Source of the DNA: Bacteriovoracaceae bacterium
GTDB taxonomy: Bacteria > Bdellovibrionota > Bacteriovoracia > Bacteriovoracales > Bacteriovoracaceae
Length of the DNA stretch: 53,251 nt
Assembly (NCBI GenBank): GCA_018649885.1
Contig: JABIHA010000105.1
Location: 1-53,251 of the forward strand
Reading direction: 5' to 3'
Each line of letters begins with the position of its first letter. The stretch's first letter is position 1. Below are positions 24,454 through 34,065 of the stretch, piece by piece. The notes beneath the pieces are model-generated. The model saw only the letters and a list, made by a program, of their open reading frames with translations, did no database searches and had not been told where the DNA came from. The position numbers and the translations under genes are program-made.

Positions 24454-25806
24454 TTAGTCTCCTTTTAGTTCAAGTGTTCTAGGATTTAGAAGCTCTAGTG
24501 GAGGTGGAGTAGGTGTTCCCGTCGCCGTTGGACTAGGGGTCGCCTGTGCAGTTGCGTCAGAATTAGAGTTGCTATTACTGGAAGGCGTGGGTGTCGGTGT
24601 TGGGAGCGGTTTTGCAGGAAGGGCGACAAATGAGCTAATTGTGTACTCTGCCCTTCCATATTTTCCAGTAGAAAAAATCTGAAAAAGTGATGATTTGGCC
24701 CCAAATTTCAGACCAGCTTTCTCAAACTCTTTTTCACGTTTTTCGAATTCTGCTTTGGTCATGACGTTGGCGGTACTTGTAATATAGGTTTTAAAGTCAT
24801 CTAGTGTTTCGAAGTAGTGGGTAAGGCCATCTTCGTCACCATCTCGGTATTTAAAAAAATCCTCAACTTGTTCTTCTCCCATTTCAGGAAATAGTAATTT
24901 GAGAGTCTTGTCGGTGATTTTGTTAATATCAATTGTGACTGCTCCGTGAACGGTCACAGAATTTTTAATTAACTCGACTATCTCATCTGCCCAATCAGGT
25001 AGTAGATAAAGCTCAGATAGTGAAGTCATTGGTCCGTGTTTGGGTTGTAAACTAATACGGTCAAATTTGTCAGGCATTGCGCTCACGAAATGGTCGTCAT
25101 AGGACTCTTTGTCACTAACATAGTATTTAATTGTTGCAATCAACTCTTCCGGATCTAAATGGCCAAAGAGCTCTGAAAATCGATCCCCATCTTTTTCATC
25201 TTCTTTTTTCTCTTCCATTGCTTGTTTCAGCATCTTCACTAATTCATTATCAATATTTACTACATCAGTGCTACCATCAGATGAATTGCTACTTGAGTCA
25301 GTAGTGTTCGAATTATCTGTCCCATTGGGATCATTTTGACTGACAGCACTTTTTACTCTTAAGAGGTTTAGGTTAATTTTCTGAGACTCATTAGTGATCA
25401 CTACTTGCATTTCGCCATTGACGAGAGTTTCTTTTTCAAATTCCTCAAGTGCAGATTTTTGAATTAAATTAGCACCTTCTCCCAAATCAATAGGGTATTT
25501 GAAAGGCTGGTCCCAAATGAAATTGAGAACTTCATGTTTAACGACTTTTTTGGCATCTTTATTTTTCTCAAGTAAGTTTCTGCCTTCTTTATAGAGTCTG
25601 AGACGCGCCATCGCTAGGCTAATTCCGGCTTCGGCATTGAGCTTGGCCTGGGAGCGATCTTGTTGATTGTAGATTTTGAGTCGATTGACCTTGGTATCAA
25701 AAGTAAATGTGGCCAAAACCACAGTTAAAATGGCAATAGCAGAAAGCACCATCATCAAGGCGACTCCGCTATCACTTTTAATAATTTTAACTATACCTTT
25801 TGCCAT
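24454..25806 (-). CDS. gspK: Type II secretion minor pseudopilin GspK
   Basis: A 450-residue pseudopilin. The leader MAKGIVKIIKSDSG is cut before VALMMVLSAIAILT; position +5 is Met rather than Glu, as is normal for GspK, the tip subunit. The large alpha domain follows (RLRLYKEG..., then INKITDKTLKLLFPEM). Two low-complexity stretches are unusual: an Asn/Ser/Asp run near residues 165-190 and a Pro/Thr/Ser tail of about 45 residues near the C-terminus (PTPTPTPSSNSNSNSD). Both would sit at the exposed tip of the pseudopilus. It is 17 bases after gspJ. Confidence 0.88.
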   Translation of the reverse strand: MAKGIVKIIKSDSGVALMMVLSAIAILTVVLATFTFDTKVNRLKIYNQQDRSQAKLNAEAGISLAMARLRLYKEGRNLLEKNKDAKKVVKHEVLNFIWDQPFKYPIDLGEGANLIQKSALEEFEKETLVNGEMQVVITNESQKINLNLLRVKSAVSQNDPNGTDNSNTTDSSSNSSDGSTDVVNIDNELVKMLKQAMEEKKEDEKDGDRFSELFGHLDPEELIATIKYYVSDKESYDDHFVSAMPDKFDRISLQPKHGPMTSLSELYLLPDWADEIVELIKNSVTVHGAVTIDINKITDKTLKLLFPEMGEEQVEDFFKYRDGDEDGLTHYFETLDDFKTYITSTANVMTKAEFEKREKEFEKAGLKFGAKSSLFQIFSTGKYGRAEYTISSFVALPAKPLPTPTPTPSSNSNSNSDATAQATPSPTATGTPTPPPLELLNPRTLELKGD

Positions 25807-25823
25807 GGTTTTTTGTTTGCTAC

Positions 25824-26633
25824 CTATTTCTTTTTAGATTTTGGGTCTTCTTTTTCTTCTTCAAAATAAGGCCACAAAGGCCTATATGTTTTTTCAACTT
25901 CCTCTTCATGTCCCTCAGCTGTGATCCATTTAAAGGAAACTTTGAGAGATCTTATTATATTTCTTTCATTTTTATCTTGGATATCACGCAGCCTATCTAC
26001 AAATTTTTCCTTCTTTTTGTCCCAGAACTCAAATTTAAATTCTTTTAGTCTTCTTAAGATGATGTAACTTCTTATTCTTGAATAATCTCTTTTTTCCTCT
26101 CCGAATGGATTTTCAGAGACAAAGTAGCGAACCAGTTGATTCAGGCCTTGGTCTTTTTCATCTTTAGAGTCCATTCTCTCGTATTTGTACTTAACCCATG
26201 AATAATCAGATTGCTTCACATTTTCAACCCTTCTTCTGTTGGCACTTGTTAAGAATTCAAGTTCTTCTTTACTCTCTTGCTTGATTTTGGGAATTTGAAG
26301 ACCATCTGCAGAGTAGCCATAGAAGTTATCATTGTTTCGAAATTTTTCTAGGTCACTGTTAGAGTTACCATTGTAATTATTGCCATTACTGGTAGCTTTC
26401 TTTTTTTCTTCAGAGAAATATAGAGGTGAATAAATTTGGCCAATATCCCAAGCAATTCTTGAAAGCCCTGTGTAGACAGCTAGTTTTTCATTGTCTTCTG
26501 CTGTAACTTTAATACTGGTATCCACACTATTGTTAACAATTGTGACGACTCCGATACTAATAAATGCCAAAATGGTAATACTTATTAGTATTTCCATTAG
26601 TGTAAAACCATTTTGACCGAGTAACTTTTTCAA
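25824..26633 (-). CDS. gspJ: Type II secretion minor pseudopilin GspJ
   Basis: A 269-residue pseudopilin with the type IV prepilin leader MKKLLGQNG cut before FTLMEILISITILAF (Glu at +5). The head has several strands with Lys/Glu rich loops, and the C-terminus ends in charged residues (EEEKEDPKSKKK). GspJ forms the tip complex with GspI and GspK. The start is TTG at 26633, one base after the gspI stop, so translation is probably coupled. Length is a little above the usual 200-220. Confidence 0.87.
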   Translation of the reverse strand: MKKLLGQNGFTLMEILISITILAFISIGVVTIVNNSVDTSIKVTAEDNEKLAVYTGLSRIAWDIGQIYSPLYFSEEKKKATSNGNNYNGNSNSDLEKFRNNDNFYGYSADGLQIPKIKQESKEELEFLTSANRRRVENVKQSDYSWVKYKYERMDSKDEKDQGLNQLVRYFVSENPFGEEKRDYSRIRSYIILRRLKEFKFEFWDKKKEKFVDRLRDIQDKNERNIIRSLKVSFKWITAEGHEEEVEKTYRPLWPYFEEEKEDPKSKKK

Positions 26634-26634
26634 T

Positions 26635-27168
26635 CTAAATTTCCATTTTTATTTTTGCTTTATAGTTATACAACCAAGTTGTCAGCGAATAGTGGTACTT
26701 TGTTTCTTTATTTCTTACAGTGACCTTAACTTGCCAAACCATTTCTTCAAGATTTTTCTTCATTTTGTCATACACAAGCTTTTTATATTTTGCGTCTGTG
26801 CTGACTTCTTCTTCATCCTCTGGTTTTCCTTGAATTTTTGCCAGGTCAGGAATCTTTAATTTTTTGTATTCAATTTCGTACTGGTAGTTCTTATGATTTT
26901 CGAAGGGTTTTATATCAGGAGCTGCAGTCATGGCCTCACGAAATTCAGGTGGGTTCACTATTAATTCGTTAATTTTATCTTCACAAAGATTGTGGAGTAA
27001 GAGCTCTTCATTATAGTTGGTGCTATCCAGTAGGTTATTTCCCTGGGCAACCATATAAGCACCAATAAAAAGGGAAAAGATGGTGATGGCAATCATCACC
27101 TCCATAAGTGTAAAACCTGATTGATTTGGAAATTTATTGAAGGGGGTGCCCCGCCGTCCAGTTTTCAT
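26635..27168 (-). CDS. gspI: Type II secretion minor pseudopilin GspI
   Basis: A 177-residue pseudopilin with leader MKTGRRGTPFNKFPNQSG cut before FTLMEVMIAITIFSLF. I start at 27168, where AAGAG lies close upstream; the frame stays open to 27201 but that extra part has no site. Even so the gene overlaps the end of gspH by about 35 bases. The leader of 18 residues is longer than the 6-8 usual for GspI. GspI nucleates the tip complex with J and K. Confidence 0.85.
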   Translation of the reverse strand: MKTGRRGTPFNKFPNQSGFTLMEVMIAITIFSLFIGAYMVAQGNNLLDSTNYNEELLLHNLCEDKINELIVNPPEFREAMTAAPDIKPFENHKNYQYEIEYKKLKIPDLAKIQGKPEDEEEVSTDAKYKKLVYDKMKKNLEEMVWQVKVTVRNKETKYHYSLTTWLYNYKAKIKMEI

Positions 27169-27829
27169 AAATCTCTTTTGCTTTACTTTGGTGAATATCA
27201 TCTAGTTCATCTTGATCAGAGCTTTGGATGGGGTGATAGTCTACACTTACACCCGCCATAAATGGCTCTGCCACGATGGTCACAATTTCTTCGTCTGTAC
27301 CAAGTATTATAATGCTACTATCTTTTTCACCTGTTGGATAAAAGTAGATGGCTGCATTTGAGTCATTAATAAACTTATTTCGAATATTTGTGGCCACTCC
27401 TATAATAGTGACTAGATCATTGACCTCACTTTCTTCCTCAGAAAATTCTGTCACTGGTTGAAACTGACTATTTAGATCTTCTAATCTTTTATCGAGTGCT
27501 TCTTTGTCTCTGATAGAAAGGCCTCTTTCTTCATTATAAACAGAAAAATCTGGAAGAATCAGTCCTGTTTTGGGCCCATACTCCACCACATATTTTGCTG
27601 GAGTGGCCTCCATATCAATTCGGAGTCTTACGATGGAGCCCCTTAGTATCGATTCATCGAGTCCAATTTGTAGTGATCTTCTTAGGTCTCCACTTACTTC
27701 TTCAAGTGCACCTCGGGTTGAGCTTTGAAATGGGTTAGGTATGATGGTTAAGATCATCGCCATCAAGGCCATGGCGATGAGGATCTCTATGAGGGTAAAA
27801 CCCTTTTGTGATAAAAGCTTCTTCGGCAT
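27134..27829 (-). CDS. gspH: Type II secretion minor pseudopilin GspH
   Basis: A 231-residue pseudopilin. Leader MPKKLLSQKG precedes FTLIEILIAMALMAMIL with Glu at +5. The globular part has the pattern SGDLRRSLQIGLDESILRGS followed by strands, as in GspH, which joins the tip complex to the GspG shaft. GAGGAC lies before the ATG. It follows gspG by 38 bases and its 3' end overlaps gspI. Confidence 0.86.
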   Translation of the reverse strand: MPKKLLSQKGFTLIEILIAMALMAMILTIIPNPFQSSTRGALEEVSGDLRRSLQIGLDESILRGSIVRLRIDMEATPAKYVVEYGPKTGLILPDFSVYNEERGLSIRDKEALDKRLEDLNSQFQPVTEFSEEESEVNDLVTIIGVATNIRNKFINDSNAAIYFYPTGEKDSSIIILGTDEEIVTIVAEPFMAGVSVDYHPIQSSDQDELDDIHQSKAKEIYENWTAGHPLQ

Positions 27830-27867
27830 GGTCCTCGCAATGAAGTTGTCACAATTTAATAAGGTAT

Positions 27868-28335
27868 TTATTTTTTAACATTTGATATATCAGTATCAAA
27901 TCCATCGCCGCCTTCAACGCCGTCTTCTCCAAAGGAGACTATGGTATATTTTTTTCCATCAGACTTATAATCGTATTCGTTGTCCCATGGATCAAGTGGA
28001 ATTTCGCCTCCGTCAATATAGCCATTGGGAGCGTAGCGTTTACATTCTTTTCCAGTTGTAGGTTTTTCTACCAGAGCGTCGAGTTTTTGCTCTGTTGTCG
28101 GGTAGTAGTTACAATGTCTTCTAAATTCATTTAGTCTGTCTTTCAGACTATTGATCTGGATTCTTGCGGCACTTACCTTTCCCTCACTAAGTTGATCAAA
28201 TATTTTTCCCACGACAAAAGTACCCGCAATGGCGAGTAGGGACAGGCCAATAAGAATTTCAATGAGAGAAAACCCTTGCTGGCTTTTTAAAATTTGTTTC
28301 ATCAATTTAGTATCATTTTTCATTTTCATTTTCAT
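27868..28335 (-). CDS. gspG: Type II secretion major pseudopilin GspG
   Basis: A 155-residue major pseudopilin. The leader (21 residues, with a Lys/Met repeat MKMKMKND at the start) is cut before FSLIEILIGLSLLAIAG, Glu at +5. The head contains YYPTTEQKLDALVEKP, the KRYAPNGYIDGG and PLDPWDNEYDY blocks and a SFGEDGVEGG calcium-loop, all standard for GspG. It polymerises into the pseudopilus that drives secretion. AGAGG precedes the ATG at 28335. A 222-base gap separates it from gspF, so a separate promoter is possible. Confidence 0.95.
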   Translation of the reverse strand: MKMKMKNDTKLMKQILKSQQGFSLIEILIGLSLLAIAGTFVVGKIFDQLSEGKVSAARIQINSLKDRLNEFRRHCNYYPTTEQKLDALVEKPTTGKECKRYAPNGYIDGGEIPLDPWDNEYDYKSDGKKYTIVSFGEDGVEGGDGFDTDISNVKK

Positions 28336-28557
28336 TGCACCTCTAAACCAGAATTGGACACACTCACAGTACTTGCTCCACTGCAGTCAGCTGATTGTAG
28401 CAAATTTTTGAAGTGAGGTCGACCTGACATTTGTCGATTAAATGCAAAATATTGGTCAAGTTTATCAGTTGATTGTCAATTGACATACTGACTCCAGTTT
28501 AGATTTCAAGTGAGTGGATGACGAGGGAGACGTGTAGCACACTCCGACAAGGAATTA

Positions 28558-29775
28558 CTATCTGGCAGAGTAGAGGTCCATCATTGGCATAATTACAGAG
28601 GCCACTATAAAGCCTACCGCACATCCCATACCCACCATCATAATGGGCTCTAGTACAGAGGTTAGGCCATTTAGTTTATTTTCAACTTGATCTTCGTAAT
28701 TTTCAGAGACAATGGCCAGCATTGGCTCTAGCTCTCCAGATTGTTCACCAAGTGAAATCATATGTGTGACTAGAGAGGGAAAGTAGCCGGACTTCTTCAA
28801 GGGACCTGCAAGGGACGCTCCTTCCGCAACAGAGTCTTTTGCTTCTCTAAGGGCCTCTTTCATATGAACGTTGGGAATCAAGTTAATGACGATTCTCATG
28901 GAGGTGAGAATTGGGACACCTGAGCTCAGGAGTGTGCCCAAAGTAGAGCAAAACCTCGAAACGTTAATCATTTTTATAATTGTCCCCATAATAGGGAGTT
29001 TTAGTTGGACTGAGTGCCAGCGATTGATGCCTGATTTTGTCTTGAGGTAGCGATTGATGAGAAAAGTAATTACCACACCTGCAATTAAAATAAATAGCCA
29101 ATCCTCTCTAATAGTATCTGATATCCAGATGCTCACTTTGGTTGGTAGAGGTAGCTCTTTTTTCATAGATTTAAAAACTTTTGTAATTTTGGGGATAACA
29201 AAAGTAAATATACCAATCATCATCACTGAACCAAAAAATAGCATAACAAATGGATAGAAAAGGGCACCAGTAATTTTATTTTTTAACTTTACTTGTGATT
29301 CACTAAAATCTGCTAATCTGAGTAGGACTATCTCTAGAGTTCCTGAAGCCTCACCGGCTTCAACCATATTGACATAGACATTATTAAAAATTTTAGGGTA
29401 GTCACTAAAGGCCTTAGCAAGACTGGTACCCTCATTAACTTTTTGTTTAACTTCAGAAAGCACTAATTTGAGTTTTTCGCTGTCCACCTGATCAACTAGG
29501 GCGGACAGAGCATCAACTATTTGAATTTTGGCCTTAACAAGTGTTGCCAGCTGTCTTGTCATCATTGCCAAGTCATTTATACTGACACCTTTTTGAAGAA
29601 AGCTAAAGCTGGAGCCTGATTTATCAGAACCAGAAGACTTCTCCTCTTTAATTGAGAGGAGCATTATACCTTTAGTTTTGATCATGCTCTTTGCAGTTCC
29701 AATCCCATCGGCACTAATTTTATCTTTGATTTCCTTACCGGTTTTATTTAGACCTTTAAAGGTGTAAATTGGCAC
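28558..29775 (-). CDS. gspF: Type II secretion inner-membrane platform protein GspF
   Basis: A 405-residue polytopic protein with two T2SSF domains and about three membrane segments (near residues 170-190, 220-240 and 375-400). MPIYTFKGLNKTGKEIKDKI opens the cytoplasmic part, and GEASGTLEIVLLRLADFSE and GEQSGELEPMLAIVSENYE are the two repeats of the family. GspF receives the motion of the GspE ATPase. The start is GTG at 29775 with GGAGAGG 6 bases upstream. It lies 17 bases after gspE. Confidence 0.95.
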   Translation of the reverse strand: MPIYTFKGLNKTGKEIKDKISADGIGTAKSMIKTKGIMLLSIKEEKSSGSDKSGSSFSFLQKGVSINDLAMMTRQLATLVKAKIQIVDALSALVDQVDSEKLKLVLSEVKQKVNEGTSLAKAFSDYPKIFNNVYVNMVEAGEASGTLEIVLLRLADFSESQVKLKNKITGALFYPFVMLFFGSVMMIGIFTFVIPKITKVFKSMKKELPLPTKVSIWISDTIREDWLFILIAGVVITFLINRYLKTKSGINRWHSVQLKLPIMGTIIKMINVSRFCSTLGTLLSSGVPILTSMRIVINLIPNVHMKEALREAKDSVAEGASLAGPLKKSGYFPSLVTHMISLGEQSGELEPMLAIVSENYEDQVENKLNGLTSVLEPIMMVGMGCAVGFIVASVIMPMMDLYSAR

Positions 29776-29792
29776 TTAAACCTCTCCTCATT

Positions 29793-31523
29793 TTAACCAC
29801 TAAACTCTTCATCATTAATTGCCCTGACCATTTCATCGATTGATGTTTTGCCTGCGAATACTTTTTCCAGGGCATTGTGACGAAGTGTGCTCATTCCATT
29901 TTTAATAGCAGCTCTTTTTATTGTGGAAGAGTCAGCCTGTCTTAAAATATGATTTTTAATGTCATCATTGATAACTAAAAGCTCTGAAACGGAGGTCAAA
30001 CCGCCATACCCTGTGCCCTGGCATCTTGGGCATCCACCAGCTGCGAAAATTGTGGCCTCATCAGGTATTTCTTCAATGCCGAGTAGTGAGAGTTCAAAAT
30101 CAGTGGCTTCATGAGGTTTTTTACATACCTTACAAAGAGTTCGAATAAGTCTTTGGGCCAAAACAGCTGCCAGAGATGAGGCGATTAAAAAGGGTTGAAC
30201 ACCCATATCAATTAACCGAGTAGGGCAGGAAGAGGCATCATTGGTGTGAATGGTGGAAAGTACGAAGTGACCAGTGAGTGACGCATTAATGGCCATCTCA
30301 GCTGTTTCGTAGTCTCGTGTTTCACCAACCATGATGACATCGGGGTTTTGTCTGAGGATGGATCTGAGTGCACGGGCAAATGTCAGATCAATTTTTGGGT
30401 TTACTTGAATTTGAGAAATACCACCGAGTTCATATTCCACTGGATCTTCAACGGTAATAATCATCCGATCGGGAGTATTAATTCTCTCGAGCATTGCAAA
30501 GAGTGTAGTTGTTTTACCATGGCCTGTTGGACCTGAAACGTAGACAACACCGTGCTTTAGTTGAGATAGCTCATCTAGTCTTTTTAGCACTTGGCCTTCA
30601 AAACCAAGAGACTCCAGTTTTAGAATATTATTACTTTTTTCTAAAACTCTCATAACTATTCGTTCACCATTTTGAACAGGAACAGTTGAAAGTCGAATAT
30701 CAATATCTTTACCGGCAATTTTAATTTTTATTCTTCCGTCTTGAGGGATTCTTTTTTCTGCAATATCAAGTTTTCCCATAACCTTGACTCTTGAAGTCAC
30801 TGCCATATGGGTTTTGATGGGTTGCCTTAATATTTCTGTCATCACACGATTTATTCTAAACCGGTATATTGATTCCTTTTCATAGGGTTCAATATGTATG
30901 TCTGAAGCTCTTTCTTTAACTGCTCTAAAAATGATGGAGTTAACAAAGCGAATGACGGGCGCTTCGTCAGCAGCTGCATCGAGAATATCTATGGGGCCAT
31001 CGAGATCAAGGTTTTCTTCGAATTCATCTTCAATATTGTCGATTAAATTCTTATTCGCTTTTTCAAAGACCCTATTTATGGCCTCATTTATTTTTAGAGT
31101 CGATGAAACTATTGGTGTGATATTTTTATCAAAGAGCGTTCTTAGATCAGCTAGTACTTCATGTTTAAAGGGATCGGTCATGACGACTGTAACTTCATCA
31201 GAGGACTCGACAATTGGTAGTACCTCATGTTGTTTACAGTAGTTGATAGGAAGATCTCTTATGATTTCACCATCAATTTCTTCAACTTTAAATTCTTCGG
31301 AGTAGGGGATTCCCATTTGTAAGCAAATGGCCTTGGTGATGTCATGGGGATGAATATAGTTTTTCTTGAGAAGAATTTCACCTATTAAAACATCACTTTC
31401 ACTTTGAATTTCAAGGGCCTCATCTAACTGTTCTTGTGTTAGCGAAGTGTGCTTAACCAAAATTTCACCAATTTTGATATTCTGCTCTTCAGCCCCTTGT
31501 ACTAGATTTTCTGACCTACTCAA
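29793..31523 (-). CDS. gspE: Type II secretion ATPase GspE
   Basis: A 576-residue secretion ATPase. The N1E-like domain (VLVxHTSLTQEQLDEALE type) is followed by an Asp-box region, Walker A GPTGHGKTTT near residues 329-338, RQNPDVIMVGETRDYETAE as Walker B, and a tetracysteine zinc motif (CKVC near 463 and CPRC near 499). It powers pseudopilus growth. The start is TTG at 31523, with GGGGA about 8 bases upstream. It follows gspD with 18 bases between. Confidence 0.95.
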   Translation of the reverse strand: MSRSENLVQGAEEQNIKIGEILVKHTSLTQEQLDEALEIQSESDVLIGEILLKKNYIHPHDITKAICLQMGIPYSEEFKVEEIDGEIIRDLPINYCKQHEVLPIVESSDEVTVVMTDPFKHEVLADLRTLFDKNITPIVSSTLKINEAINRVFEKANKNLIDNIEDEFEENLDLDGPIDILDAAADEAPVIRFVNSIIFRAVKERASDIHIEPYEKESIYRFRINRVMTEILRQPIKTHMAVTSRVKVMGKLDIAEKRIPQDGRIKIKIAGKDIDIRLSTVPVQNGERIVMRVLEKSNNILKLESLGFEGQVLKRLDELSQLKHGVVYVSGPTGHGKTTTLFAMLERINTPDRMIITVEDPVEYELGGISQIQVNPKIDLTFARALRSILRQNPDVIMVGETRDYETAEMAINASLTGHFVLSTIHTNDASSCPTRLIDMGVQPFLIASSLAAVLAQRLIRTLCKVCKKPHEATDFELSLLGIEEIPDEATIFAAGGCPRCQGTGYGGLTSVSELLVINDDIKNHILRQADSSTIKRAAIKNGMSTLRHNALEKVFAGKTSIDEMVRAINDEEFSG

Positions 31524-31541
31524 CTTATTTCCCCTTCAAGG

Positions 31542-34052
31542 CTAATCATCTTGCGCTGGAGGTACATCACCACCCATTTGTTCTTCAGTTATCAGCTCTG
31601 GGCTGACATTATTGGCAGCGTTTTGAGTTCCCTCAGTTGTAGGGTCAATACCTTCAACTGTTTCGATAAGTGGAACATGCTGATTTTCATCTTTGGCCAG
31701 TGCTTTTTGGTCTTTTTTGTTTTGGTTTTTCATATATTCTTCTTTTTGATCCTCTGTCAGCTTTTTTGCTCTGTTGCTTTCACGAACTATCTCTTGATAG
31801 TTGGGAATATTCGGATTGTAATTGCCCTGTCTAATACCATCATTGGAATCATTACTTTGTTGATACTGTAGGGAATCGTCAGGGTTGTATAGTGGCCCTT
31901 GTGCCTGCTTTTTGGCCTTTTTATATAGGCCTTTAGAAGTAGCGTTAAAGGGGTCATCTTCTCCGTAAACATCTTTTAAATGAGCTGCCCTTCTATTGAG
32001 AATATCTTTCATAGTCGAGGCTGCAGTTTTTTCATATGGAGTTAAGATTTTTGGAGTTAAAAAGAAAATTAAATTAGTCTTGAAGACAGATTTTTCTTTT
32101 TGCTTAAATAACCATCCAAGAATAGGGATATCTCCAAGAAGCGGGACCTTACTTTCGGTCACTGACTCTTTGTCGCGCATCAAACCACCCATGGCAATGG
32201 TGTCTCTGTCCCTTACTACCACAGTTGTTACGGTGGTTCTGAATGTTGTAGCGGCTCCAGACCCTGTTGAGTTAATACGGTCTGAAAAATCTTCTACTTT
32301 TTGGTCAATTTTTAATTTTACAAATCTTGTTACCTTATTGATCTGGGGGGTGATTTTTAGGGCGAGCTTAACCTCTTGGGTTCCTGTGCTAATTGAAGTC
32401 TGGCCGTTGGCGATAGTTTTTTCTTCCACAGGGATTTTTTCACCAACCTCAAAAATAGCTTCCACATTGTCTTGTGCCAATATTTGAGGTGTGGCCAAAA
32501 TATCTGTATTATTGTTGGCAGCAACAGCTTTTATAAGTGCATTGACTGATCTAATTTTGACGGTGCTTCCGTTGGGGAGGTCCACATTGACTTTACTTCC
32601 TGCGCCCGCACCAACAAATAATCCAGAAAGATTGGTCATATTATTTGTAATAAGGTCCATTAAACCTGTAGGCTGGAAGCCGGCCCTTTCTGTTGCACCT
32701 GAACCGTAAGCTCCAAAAATTGAAATACCTAGGGCCCTATTTTTTTGAATGAGTGTCTCCATAATCAAACCTTCAACATAAACTTGATTCTTAGGTATAT
32801 CGAGTTTGGCGATCACATTTTTAATTGTTAAATAATCGGTGGGGGAAGCCGTGACGACTAGTGCGTTATTATCTTTGTCGGCTGTCACTTTCACATCAGC
32901 CGAAAATAGCCCCGTTGAAGTTGAGCTCGATGAAAACCTTGATGCTAGTTTTGAAGAAGAAGATCTAGTCGATTTTGTAGATTGCTTTGATCCTGTGGTT
33001 AAGGTGCCTAGCGTTTTTGCAAGGGACTCAGCATCTCCATAGTTTAGATAGTAGACGTGGACTCGGTCAGAGCCTTCTGAAGGTGTTTCCACATCGAGCT
33101 TGCCAATTAGAGTTCGTAGTTCTTTTTCACCATCTGAGTTGGCCATGGCAATTATCGAGTTAGTCCTAGGTTCTGCAATGATCTTTCCAATATTTTGTTT
33201 TTTATTACTAGAAGATTTTGCAGATGAACGAAATCTTGAGGATGTGCCACTTTGAAGGATTTGATCGAGAAGTTTGGCAATTTCTTGGGCCGAAGAGTGG
33301 TGAACTTTGATTATTTGAAGGCCCATTTCATGGCCTGGCACATCTAGAAATTTTAATAATTGTTGGATTCTATTGATTTGTGCACCTGTATCGTGGACGA
33401 TCAGGGTATTTGTTTGTTTGATCGCCATTAAACGACCATATCTTGATATAAGTGGTCTAAAAGTTGTTTGGACCTCAGATACATCAATATTTTTGAGTGG
33501 AATAATTTTCATGACGTAATTATCAGTGTCGGGTGTAAATTTGCCTGTGTAGATTTTTGCAGGTGTATACCTAACATCTCTGGCCTGGATAATTTTATAA
33601 AAGGCTCCTGACTTCACTAGGGTAAGTCCATTGAGATTTAGTGCTGTCAAATAAGCTTTCCAAGCATCTCCCACTGTTATAGGGGTGGGGGCAAGAATTG
33701 AGATTTTTCCCTTTACATCTTTGTCGAGAATTAGATTGATTCCTGTCAGTTTCTGCATATGTTTTGTAATTTCTAAAATATCAGCATTTGGGAAATCAAA
33801 ACTCTCAATAACTTCAGGGCCAAAGGCAGTTTCAGGGTTTAAGTTAACATAGGGGGAGTCACTCTTTGGTGGAGCAGTGAAGGAATTAATCCCGCTTCCC
33901 CTGCCAAAGGCATCCTCTTCTTTATTTCTAGTCTTACTTTCACCCGATTTCTTTGCTGTAAACTTCGATCTAGATTTGTATTTATTAAATTGTGCGGATA
34001 CGTTCGTAGATGCTAAGGAAGCAAAAAGGAGGATTTTAAAAATGTTTTTCAT
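31542..34052 (-). CDS. gspD: Type II secretion outer-membrane secretin GspD
   Basis: An 836-residue secretin. A signal peptide (cut near NVSA-QF) precedes the N0 domain (SFDFPNADILEITKHMQKLT), N1-N3 modules including two Ser-rich insertions (RFRSSAKSSSNKKQ and SSSSTS near residue 365), and the secretin C-domain with VPLLGDIPILGWLFK near residue 635. The last 130 residues are Lys/Gln/Asn rich and may bind a pilotin, as in other S-domains. It forms the outer-membrane pore. It begins 13 bases after gspC. Confidence 0.95.
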   Translation of the reverse strand: MKNIFKILLFASLASTNVSAQFNKYKSRSKFTAKKSGESKTRNKEEDAFGRGSGINSFTAPPKSDSPYVNLNPETAFGPEVIESFDFPNADILEITKHMQKLTGINLILDKDVKGKISILAPTPITVGDAWKAYLTALNLNGLTLVKSGAFYKIIQARDVRYTPAKIYTGKFTPDTDNYVMKIIPLKNIDVSEVQTTFRPLISRYGRLMAIKQTNTLIVHDTGAQINRIQQLLKFLDVPGHEMGLQIIKVHHSSAQEIAKLLDQILQSGTSSRFRSSAKSSSNKKQNIGKIIAEPRTNSIIAMANSDGEKELRTLIGKLDVETPSEGSDRVHVYYLNYGDAESLAKTLGTLTTGSKQSTKSTRSSSSKLASRFSSSSTSTGLFSADVKVTADKDNNALVVTASPTDYLTIKNVIAKLDIPKNQVYVEGLIMETLIQKNRALGISIFGAYGSGATERAGFQPTGLMDLITNNMTNLSGLFVGAGAGSKVNVDLPNGSTVKIRSVNALIKAVAANNNTDILATPQILAQDNVEAIFEVGEKIPVEEKTIANGQTSISTGTQEVKLALKITPQINKVTRFVKLKIDQKVEDFSDRINSTGSGAATTFRTTVTTVVVRDRDTIAMGGLMRDKESVTESKVPLLGDIPILGWLFKQKEKSVFKTNLIFFLTPKILTPYEKTAASTMKDILNRRAAHLKDVYGEDDPFNATSKGLYKKAKKQAQGPLYNPDDSLQYQQSNDSNDGIRQGNYNPNIPNYQEIVRESNRAKKLTEDQKEEYMKNQNKKDQKALAKDENQHVPLIETVEGIDPTTEGTQNAANNVSPELITEEQMGGDVPPAQDD

Positions 34053-34065
34053 GGTAGTCCTTCAG

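Noticed and set aside
30898..31242. Plus-strand 114-codon frame within gspE
   Set aside because: Complement of the gspE coding sequence; no signal of its own. The other frames opposite the gsp genes were set aside for the same reason.
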